A stretch of DNA of 5,111 bases from JAJPJG01 sp034667645 (GTDB lineage Bacteria > Verrucomicrobiota > Verrucomicrobiia > Chthoniobacterales > Chthoniobacteraceae). Below, one piece after another: positions 1 to 5,111 of the stretch. The number at the start of each line of letters is the position of its first letter. Positions within the stretch are counted from its first letter, which is position 1. The stretch spans positions 1-5,111 of the forward strand of contig JAXDQV010000179.1 in NCBI GenBank assembly GCA_034667645.1. The letters run 5' to 3'. A program made the position numbers and the translations under genes. Below the pieces are notes generated by a model. It had not been told where the DNA came from, did no database searches, and worked only from the letters and a program-made list of their open reading frames with translations.

Positions 1-660
1 CTGATGGGGATTTTCGCCGTAGCGCAACTGCGCGGAAACCGGCAGGCAAAGCGACAGCGCGCATTTCGTTTCCTGCTCCTCGTTGAAATAATTCGCGATT
101 GCGCCGTCGTATTTCGCCGTCGTGACGAAAACTTTGATCGCTAGCCGCTCGCGCATTTTCAACGTCGTCTCACCGTCGTTGGCGTTGAGGTTTTCGAGCA
201 CATCCGCGTAATCGGCCGGATCCACGACCACGGTGACGGAGCGATAGTTTTTTGCCGCGCTCCGGAGCATCGACGGCCCGCCGATATCAATGTTCTCGAT
301 TGCCTCCTCGAGCGTCGCATCGGGCTTCGCGACCGTTTGCTCAAACGGATAGAGATTCACCACAACCATGTCGATCGGCTCGATCTGGTTTTCCCTCGCC
401 TGCGCTTCGTGCGCTGGATTGTCGCGCAGGTAAAGCAAACCGCCGTGGACCTTCGGATGCAGCGTTTTGAGGCGGCCATCGAGAATCTCCGGCGAGCCGG
501 TAAATTTGGAAATCTCGATCGAGACCACGCCTTCCTTTTTCAAGAGAGCCGCTGTTCCGCCGGTCGAGACGATTTCCACCCCCATTGCGATGAGTTGCTT
601 CGCGAAATCAACGAGACCGGTTTTGTCGGAAACCGAAATCAAGGCGCGCCGGATTTTCAT
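1..660 (-). CDS. purH: PurH, bifunctional AICAR formyltransferase / IMP cyclohydrolase, N-terminal part (3' end cut by window edge)
   Basis: PurH catalyses the last two steps of de novo IMP synthesis in the cytoplasm: formylation of AICAR, then ring closure of FAICAR. The 220 visible residues are the IMP cyclohydrolase (MGS-like) half and the start of the link to the formyltransferase half; the family is usually a little over 500 residues, so more than half lies beyond position 1. Hallmarks seen are ALISVSDKTGL (residues 6-16), STGGT (32-36), GRLKTLHPKVHGG (62-74), NLYPF (102-106), IDIGGPSMLRSAAKN (124-138) and LRYGENPHQ (212-220). Residues matching the known cyclohydrolase site (Lys65, Tyr104, Asp125, Lys137) are all present, so this half looks intact. 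The ATG at 660 is the only sensible start: the frame upstream reaches a TGA with no other ATG, and MKIRRALISVSDKTG matches the family's usual N-terminus. No Shine-Dalgarno sequence precedes it. The gene follows the TolC gene by 53 nt on the same strand but has no functional link to export. Confidence 0.97.
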   Translation of the reverse strand, partial: MKIRRALISVSDKTGLVDFAKQLIAMGVEIVSTGGTAALLKKEGVVSIEISKFTGSPEILDGRLKTLHPKVHGGLLYLRDNPAHEAQARENQIEPIDMVVVNLYPFEQTVAKPDATLEEAIENIDIGGPSMLRSAAKNYRSVTVVVDPADYADVLENLNANDGETTLKMRERLAIKVFVTTAKYDGAIANYFNEEQETKCALSLCLPVSAQLRYGENPHQ

Positions 661-713
661 AAAAGGGTGAAAAGCTAAAGACTCGTGGTGTCCGGGTCAA
701 TCGGGTCCGCTGC
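661..713 (-). other. Short intergenic gap between the TolC-family gene and purH
   Basis: This is the largest non-coding stretch in the window at 53 nt. I see no convincing hairpin followed by a T-run, so there is no clear intrinsic terminator closing the export operon. The last bases before purH are pyrimidine-rich (CACCCTTTT) with no purine-rich ribosome-binding site. Read-through from the upstream genes into purH is therefore possible. Confidence 0.6.
672..700 (-). promoter_or_regulatory. Weak candidate sigma-70-type promoter for purH
   Basis: On the minus strand a TTGACC box (695-700, 5 of 6 to the TTGACA consensus) is followed after exactly 17 nt by TAGCTT (672-677, only 3 of 6 to TATAAT). 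Transcription would start near position 665, leaving a leader of only about 5 nt before the purH ATG, so the message would be nearly leaderless. That would agree with the missing Shine-Dalgarno sequence, but the -10 match is poor and the whole assignment could be chance. Confidence 0.2.
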
Positions 714-2582
714 TCAACGCGGAATGCTCCAGCGATCCACCGAACGCCGGGTTTGCCAATTCACGGGCGAGGGCGACGGCGCCGATGTCGGAGCCGGTGG
801 TGCAGGGGCGGTCGGAGGAGGGGAGGGAGGCCGTAACGGCGGAATCGGCGCGCCTCCAGTCTCTGTGGCTGGGTGCCCGCCATTCGCGACTGCGTCCCTG
901 GTCGCCGGCCGAGCGCGCGCGCCGTTCTCAGTGTCGATCACCTTGATTCCGCACTCCTGGAAAAGGGTGCCGCTCGCAAACCACAACTGCACGATGGACT
1001 TGTCGAGTTCCACTTGGGCTGAAAGCTCGCGCGTTCTCGCCTGATAAAGCCGTTTCTGCGTATCGATGATGTCGAAGCTCGACACCTGCCCCTGCTCGAG
1101 GCGCTTGCCTTGGATCTTCATCGCTTCCTCACCGAGCCGTCGCGACTGACGCGCGGTTTCGACGCGCTGCATGTTCGTTTTGATGCGGCTGATGACGGTG
1201 TCCACATCAACATCGATCGTCAGTTCGGTTTGTTTGATTTTTAAAAGCGATTGCTCTTTGAGACCCTTGGCCACATTGACCTGCGCGCGGCCCTGAACGT
1301 TGAAGAGCGGAACGGATGCAACCACTCCGACCGACCACTGTGTCGCCTGTCCGTCGAAAGCGCGGTTGACCGCCGAACCGAAATTCGTCGTCAATCCGTT
1401 CAGGCCGTAACTCGCGACCAGATCGAGCTTCGGGAGCATCTGGTTGCGCGCAAAACGCAGGCGAATGTTGTCGCTTTCGGCTTGCTGAAGCGCCGTTTTG
1501 TAATCGAGTCGGTTTTCAAACGCGGTCCGTTTCCATTCCACCACATCGAGCGGAGGAGCGAGCGGCGGCGTGCTTTTTCCCGGCATGAATACGCGCGGAT
1601 CGTCAATCCTCGCTTCACTGAGCACGGCTCGCTTCAGCGCGAACTGCCGTTCCATGAAAAGGTTTTTCGCCGAGAGCAATACCTCCTGGTCTTCGGAGAC
1701 TGCGACTTGCGCCTGACGCACGTCGATCGGCGACATGATGCCGACGTCCAGCCGCCGCTGGTTTCCCTGCACCAACTGCTGATCCGCCTCCACCGCTTCC
1801 TCCAGCACGCGGATGTTTTCCAGCGCATAAACCATGTCGTAGTAGGTGGTGATTACGATCTGCACGGCGTTCATCACACTTTGTTGCCAGGTGAAAGAAG
1901 CGACCTTTTGGTTTTGTCTCGAGATCCGGACTTCCGCCAAATTTGCCGCGGGGCCAAAGTCGCGCAACAAAGGCTGCTGAACCGTCACCGACGCGATCGC
2001 ACTGTCTTCGACCACAAATTCGCGATTGATGTCCCGGATCGACGGTGAGCGGCGCTGCATGTCGAGTCCGAATCCATAAGTGGTGCCGAGCGGCGTTTTC
2101 CCCTGAAGCTGATTGGAAAGGCGGAAATCCTGCGACGCGAAGATCAGCGGCTCCTGGCTTGCGAAACTGGCTTGCGGCAGCGTCGCGTTAAAAACGGGAG
2201 GCGGGAGACCATTGGCCTGTGCGAGTTGCGTCGCGATTTCCTGCTCCGCGATCAACGCCTGCTGCTGGATCTGCACCTGTTGGATTTCCGCGGCATTGGT
2301 AATGTTCGTCGCGTTCTGCGGCGATTCCAGTGCGGCACGCGTCGTATTGACCGAGAAGATCGGATCGAATGCGCCCCACGCGTAACGCAGGCGATCGCGC
2401 GATATGTGCAACCCGGCGCGATCGATCTGGGCGTCGAGATTGTTGGTCAGGGCCATGTCGATCGCCTGATCCAGCGTGATCGGCTCGGTTTGGCCCTGCA
2501 CCCATTTGGAACCATCCGCTCCCGCCAGCGCGCGGGCGGCGTTTGCGACAATGAGGACCAGCGCGAATCGAAAAGAGACCAT
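714..2582 (-). CDS. TolC-family outer-membrane efflux protein with proline-rich C-terminal tail
   Basis: This is a predicted outer-membrane factor that forms the exit duct of a tripartite export system. Residues 1-20 look like a signal peptide (basic start, hydrophobic core, cleavage near ARALA-G). The mature protein begins with the family's usual helix (ITLDQAIDMALTNN, 35-48) and a first strand around AFDPIFSVN (71-79). The internal duplication is visible: GIMSPIDVRQAQ (281-292) in repeat one is echoed by GQVSSFDIIDTQKRLYQAR (498-516) in repeat two, and QPLLRDFG (203-210) and VPLFN (424-428) mark the barrel-to-helix turns. At 622 residues it is longer than the 430-490 common for the family. 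The surplus comes from a Gln/Ala-rich stretch (about 85-150) in the first strand-loop region and a low-complexity Pro/Ser/Ala tail (about 555-607). The ATG lies 3 nt after the stop of the M50 fusion gene, so translation is probably coupled. It is too divergent to assign a specific substrate or symbol. Confidence 0.93.
   Translation of the reverse strand: MVSFRFALVLIVANAARALAGADGSKWVQGQTEPITLDQAIDMALTNNLDAQIDRAGLHISRDRLRYAWGAFDPIFSVNTTRAALESPQNATNITNAAEIQQVQIQQQALIAEQEIATQLAQANGLPPPVFNATLPQASFASQEPLIFASQDFRLSNQLQGKTPLGTTYGFGLDMQRRSPSIRDINREFVVEDSAIASVTVQQPLLRDFGPAANLAEVRISRQNQKVASFTWQQSVMNAVQIVITTYYDMVYALENIRVLEEAVEADQQLVQGNQRRLDVGIMSPIDVRQAQVAVSEDQEVLLSAKNLFMERQFALKRAVLSEARIDDPRVFMPGKSTPPLAPPLDVVEWKRTAFENRLDYKTALQQAESDNIRLRFARNQMLPKLDLVASYGLNGLTTNFGSAVNRAFDGQATQWSVGVVASVPLFNVQGRAQVNVAKGLKEQSLLKIKQTELTIDVDVDTVISRIKTNMQRVETARQSRRLGEEAMKIQGKRLEQGQVSSFDIIDTQKRLYQARTRELSAQVELDKSIVQLWFASGTLFQECGIKVIDTENGARARPATRDAVANGGHPATETGGAPIPPLRPPSPPPTAPAPPAPTSAPSPSPVNWQTRRSVDRWSIPR
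762..845 (-). other. Proline-rich C-terminal tail of the TolC-family protein
   Basis: Residues 580-607 of the TolC-like protein consist largely of Pro, Ala, Ser and Thr, for example PPLRPPSPPP (581-590) and TAPAPPAPTS (591-600), and lie after the last recognisable TolC helix. Such a segment is expected to be extended and disordered, on the periplasmic side where TolC C-termini lie. It might reach peptidoglycan or the adaptors, or be dispensable; the sequence does not decide this. Confidence 0.7.
814..830 (+). other. G-rich tract opposite the TolC proline tail
   Basis: The plus strand reads GGAGGAGGGGAGGGAGG, five G-runs separated by single A residues. It could fold as a two-layer quadruplex, on the template strand of the TolC-family gene. 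The simpler explanation is that it is the complement of CCN/TCN codons for the Pro/Ser tail. Confidence 0.3.
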
Positions 2583-2588
2583 CTTTTA
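2580..2588 (-). promoter_or_regulatory. Stop-start junction with likely translational coupling
   Basis: The TAA stop of the M50 fusion (2586-2588) is followed by AAG and then the ATG of the TolC-family gene (2580-2582). The bases before this ATG (CGGTTTTAAAAG) carry no usable Shine-Dalgarno sequence, so ribosomes finishing the upstream gene probably reinitiate here, keeping the two products in a fixed ratio. Confidence 0.55.
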
Positions 2589-4775
2589 AAACCGATAGTC
2601 GAGGCTCACCAGATCCAGGAGCGATTGAAAAACGAGTTTTCCCCAGAGATGTCGCCCCGCGAAGATTTGGGCGCGTCCGGTCATTCCCTGCCGCAACAAG
2701 CCTTCGCGATTATCCACGGCGATCTCCGCTTCAAAGGTTCGCTCGAGCGGGATTTCACGCCCTTGGCGGTCCAACGCCGTCGGAACATCGCCGGTGCGTT
2801 TGGAGGAAAACGCCGCCGGCATATCGGCGCCGATCATCGTTACTGGATTCTCCGTGATTCTGCCCCGAAGCATCCGGTCGGGAAAAGCGACGGACTTGAG
2901 CGTCACCTCCTGATCTTTTTTTACATAGCGCACTTGTTGTTCGGTCAGCGGGATTTTTATGCGCATCGAATCCAGCGGAGCAATCGCGCAGAAAACTTCG
3001 TTCAGCTTGAGACCCTTGCCGCGCTTCAGTTCCAGGTCGCGGGTTAAAACCGTGCCTCCGTGTTTTGAGCGCAGAGTCAGCCGTTCCACATTTTTTTGTG
3101 CTTCCTCCATTTTCTTCTGCGCCTGCTCCTTGATCGGCTCCAGCGCGCGCAGTTCTGCAGGCTTTTCACGCGCCATGGCCTGCTGCATTTGCATGCTAAC
3201 CATCTCCACGCGCGAGTGCGCCGCCACTAATTCCTGTTCGATTTCGCGGTTTGACAGCTTTGCGAGCGGCGCATGCGCCGGAACTTTGTCACCTTCCTTT
3301 ACATATACCTCGGTCAGGATCCCCTCCACCTCTGGCCGCACTGTTTCCGGGTCGGCGAGCACGATTGCCACGGCGCGTTTGATGACAATCTGATGCGGAA
3401 AGAAGCAGAGCAGAGTGAAAGCCGCCATGGCGATTCCACCGACCGCAGTCAACCGGCGCAATCGGCCATGCGGCTTCCAATCATCGCGCTTGAGTTGCAG
3501 GCTTTTCATGAATCCCCAAAACGGCATCACCAGCCAGGCCAGGATGGCACTGAAGGAAAAGTAACTTGCCAGTTTTTCGAGTCCGAAGGGCGCCAGATGG
3601 GGCGCCATGTAACGCGTAAGTTTGTAGATGACAAAGTAGCCGTAAATGTAAGAGGCGACGGCATAGAAGTAAAACAAACCGAAGCGTTTCTTCGGCAGTG
3701 GCAAGCGCGCCATGCTCTGATCCTGATAGTTCTTTCCGAAAAGCAGGCGTTTCACTTTCGAGGCGACAAAAGCCCTCGACTTCGTAGAGAGATTCGGAAC
3801 CTCGATCCAATCGGTCATGATATAGTAACCATCAAACCGCATTAATGGATTCGCGTTGAAGATGATCGTCGAGACACTCGCGATCACCATGATGTTGTAA
3901 AGGATTTGCTGGGCGGGTCCGGGCTGGACGATGGCCCAAAGAAAAGTAGCAAAGGCGGCGAGGACGAGTTCCACATAGATGCCCGCGGCGGAAATCAATA
4001 TGCGCTTGTGCCGTTCCGGCAAAACCCAGCTGTCGCTTACGTTGACGAAGAAGTATGGAGTAAAAACCAATAACATGACCCCGACTTCATGAACCTCTCC
4101 TCCGAAGTGTTTACAGGTAAGCCCGTGGCCGAGTTCGTGAATGGATTTGATAAGGATGGTCGTCACCCAGATCAGCAGCCAGTTGTTGATATGGAAGAAC
4201 TGCGACATCATCGCTTCCGTTCGGTCGTATTTCGCAATCACGATACCTACCGCGAGCAGCACCAGCGCAGTGCAAATCCAATGCGCTGTCCTTGTCCAAA
4301 TCCACCAGAGAGGACGTGCCATCCTGGCAAAGAGCTCGTCCGGGTCGAAGAGGGAGCGACGGGCAAAGAAAACATTGTTAACAATTTTATAAAAACTCGG
4401 CCCGGAATGTTTGCGTGCCCTTCCAGCGTCGTAACGCTGCTTGAGCCGCGCTCCCTGCACGCTGAGGAACTGGAGGAGGGCCAGATCATTGGCGAAGCGG
4501 GCAATCCGTTCCTTTAGTTCGTCCTCAGAATACTCGAGGCGAAGGTGAGGGAAGCGCTCCTGATAACCGTTGCGGACTGCTCCCAAGTCTCGGACCCCGT
4601 CAAACAACGTGGCAAGGAAGTAGTCCTCCGCCGTCAGCCGGAAATACTGGAGCGAGATCGGATCTTTAACGACATAGTAAGTCCGACCTTCATAGAGCTG
4701 CTTGGTTACGATCAGGTCACCGCGCAACGGCGGGACGACGACATGCTCCTGCGCGGGTGCGGCGGCGGAAGACAT
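2586..4775 (-). CDS. S2P/M50-type membrane metalloprotease fused to a HlyD-like periplasmic adaptor domain
   Basis: This 729-residue protein has three parts. Residues about 15-110 form a small soluble domain (LIVTKQLYEGRTYYVVKDP near its start) that resembles PqqD-like folds. Residues about 160-460 are a polytopic membrane core with hydrophobic segments near 164-182, 198-212, 231-247, 258-282, 288-308, 366-386, 403-423 and 443-460. The core contains the M50 zinc motif HELGH (213-217) and the second motif NPLMRFDGYY (309-318), whose Asp315 is the expected third metal ligand; all catalytic residues are therefore present. Residues about 475-707 form an adaptor module: a first lipoyl half (PEVEGILTEVYVKEGDKV, 481-498), a short helical hairpin rich in Glu, Gln and Met (about 508-568), a second lipoyl half (LTLRSKHGGTVLTRD, 566-580) and barrel strands ending in LLRQGMTGRAQI (693-704). 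Known relatives are annotated as peptide zinc metalloproteases or HlyD-family proteins. The adaptor must face the periplasm. Its role may be to cleave or conduct a peptide, or to act as a non-proteolytic scaffold. The ATG at 4775 follows the upstream stop by 10 nt. Confidence 0.92.
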   Translation of the reverse strand: MSSAAAPAQEHVVVPPLRGDLIVTKQLYEGRTYYVVKDPISLQYFRLTAEDYFLATLFDGVRDLGAVRNGYQERFPHLRLEYSEDELKERIARFANDLALLQFLSVQGARLKQRYDAGRARKHSGPSFYKIVNNVFFARRSLFDPDELFARMARPLWWIWTRTAHWICTALVLLAVGIVIAKYDRTEAMMSQFFHINNWLLIWVTTILIKSIHELGHGLTCKHFGGEVHEVGVMLLVFTPYFFVNVSDSWVLPERHKRILISAAGIYVELVLAAFATFLWAIVQPGPAQQILYNIMVIASVSTIIFNANPLMRFDGYYIMTDWIEVPNLSTKSRAFVASKVKRLLFGKNYQDQSMARLPLPKKRFGLFYFYAVASYIYGYFVIYKLTRYMAPHLAPFGLEKLASYFSFSAILAWLVMPFWGFMKSLQLKRDDWKPHGRLRRLTAVGGIAMAAFTLLCFFPHQIVIKRAVAIVLADPETVRPEVEGILTEVYVKEGDKVPAHAPLAKLSNREIEQELVAAHSRVEMVSMQMQQAMAREKPAELRALEPIKEQAQKKMEEAQKNVERLTLRSKHGGTVLTRDLELKRGKGLKLNEVFCAIAPLDSMRIKIPLTEQQVRYVKKDQEVTLKSVAFPDRMLRGRITENPVTMIGADMPAAFSSKRTGDVPTALDRQGREIPLERTFEAEIAVDNREGLLRQGMTGRAQIFAGRHLWGKLVFQSLLDLVSLDYRF
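4446..4733 (-). other. PqqD-like N-terminal domain of the M50 fusion protein
   Basis: Residues about 15-110 precede the first membrane segment and read as a short strand pair (LIVTKQLYEGRTYYVVKDP) followed by FRLTAEDYFLATLFDG and a helical stretch to about residue 104. The pattern of strands giving the phrase 'residues as seen by the chain, then a helix deciding full or empty' recalls PqqD-like winged-helix domains, which in peptide-modification systems bind leader peptides. The resemblance is by eye only and could equally be a family-specific domain of M50-HlyD proteins. Confidence 0.4.
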
Positions 4776-4785
4776 ACCGGCGTTG

Positions 4786-5111
4786 TTAGGCGCCCTTTGC
4801 CTGCAGCTTTGAAAAATCAGCCACGGCTCTCATCCCGGCCTTGATCTCGTGTTCAGGGTTGTCCAGCAAGAGCTTGACGCGAAACAAACCACTCGCCGCG
4901 TCAATGCGCGGATCGATAAAAGCCACGGACGCGGTGTAAGAGTGTGCGGCGGGAGCGAGGGTGGAGAAACGCACCGGAAGCTTCATATCCGGCTGAATAA
5001 CTCCCATTAGTTTAGGATCCAGATAGAACTGCACATATACCTGGTCAATGTTGACAACGTCGAAAAGCTTTTCTGTCTTATCCGCACCTTCGCCAGCCTC
5101 CTTGTATTTCT
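4786..5111 (-). CDS. RND-type periplasmic adaptor (HlyD/MFP family), C-terminal 107 residues (5' end outside window)
   Basis: The reading frame is open from the right window edge to the TAA at 4786-4788, so only the C-terminal part is seen. Visible residues begin KYKEAGEGADKTEKLFDVVN and continue through VYVQFYLDP, which is the beta-barrel strand that follows the lipoyl domain in membrane fusion proteins. The segment FIDPRIDAASGLFRVKLLLDN and the following HEIKAGMRAVADF match the highly typical barrel and membrane-proximal ending of RND-type adaptors (pattern 'D..sGt.rVr....N....l.pGM'). Such proteins bridge an inner-membrane partner and a TolC-type channel in the periplasm, usually as hexamers. 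The C-terminus is short (SKLQAKGA), without a long membrane-proximal domain. The gene stops 10 nt before the M50 fusion gene and is probably the earlier member of the same operon; its start, signal sequence or lipobox and hairpin lie beyond the window. Confidence 0.9.
   Translation of the reverse strand, partial: KYKEAGEGADKTEKLFDVVNIDQVYVQFYLDPKLMGVIQPDMKLPVRFSTLAPAAHSYTASVAFIDPRIDAASGLFRVKLLLDNPEHEIKAGMRAVADFSKLQAKGA

Noticed and set aside
337..678. Plus-strand open frame of 113 codons at the left end
   Set aside because: It is antisense to purH, whose catalytic motifs are conserved in the other strand.
661..713. Intrinsic terminator between the TolC-family gene and purH
   Set aside because: The GGACCC/GACCCGG stretch does not form a stable stem followed directly by a T-run; only weak, imperfect pairing is possible.
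814..830. G-quadruplex as a regulatory element
   Set aside because: The pattern is only two G per run in places and is fully explained as the complement of proline and serine codons; I list the tract but do not claim function.
1251..2048. Long plus-strand open frame of 265 codons
   Set aside because: It lies fully antisense to the well-supported TolC-family gene, and its translation is rich in Arg, His and Asp without any recognisable domain, as expected of a GC-rich shadow frame.
2172..3047. Plus-strand open frame of 291 codons crossing the TolC/M50 junction
   Set aside because: It is antisense to two real genes, has an Arg/His-rich composition and no domain signature, so I treat it as a shadow.
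3273..3845. Plus-strand open frame of 190 codons
   Set aside because: It is antisense to the adaptor and membrane parts of the M50 fusion, whose motifs are unmistakable; no family features are seen.
4786..5034. Taking the GTG at 5034 as the start of a small 82-residue protein
   Set aside because: The frame stays open upstream to the window edge and encodes continuous adaptor barrel sequence (KLFDVVNIDQVYVQFYLDP), so the GTG is an internal valine codon of a longer gene.

Overview
The whole window is coded on the minus strand with almost no spare DNA. Read in the direction of transcription (high to low coordinates) it holds four genes. They are the C-terminal end of an RND-type periplasmic adaptor (HlyD/MFP family, open at the right edge), a 729-residue membrane protein that joins an S2P/M50-type zinc-protease core to a HlyD-like adaptor domain, a 622-residue TolC-family outer-membrane channel protein, and the first 220 residues of PurH, which runs off the left edge. 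No gene-free stretch is longer than about 53 bases, and I saw no RNA genes, insertion sequences, CRISPR arrays or repeats.

The first three genes look like one operon. The gaps are 10 nt (adaptor to M50 fusion) and 3 nt (M50 fusion to TolC). Together they would span a Gram-negative envelope: two adaptor modules in the periplasm, a polytopic inner-membrane protein with an intact HELGH motif, and an outer-membrane exit duct. What is missing is a recognisable pump: no ABC ATPase and no RND or MFS transporter lies in the window. Either it is encoded upstream beyond the right edge, or the M50 protein itself is the inner-membrane component. The N-terminal part of the M50 protein resembles a PqqD-like small domain, which would fit a peptide substrate, but this is inference.

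purH is a housekeeping purine gene 53 nt downstream of the TolC stop. It may be read through from the export operon or use a weak promoter in the gap. None of the three visible start codons has a convincing Shine-Dalgarno sequence.

The organism is a diderm bacterium of moderately high GC. The M50-adaptor fusion beside HlyD and TolC, together with the protein style, recalls Verrucomicrobiota or Planctomycetota (I lean to soil Verrucomicrobiota). This is an impression from family knowledge, not something the window proves.
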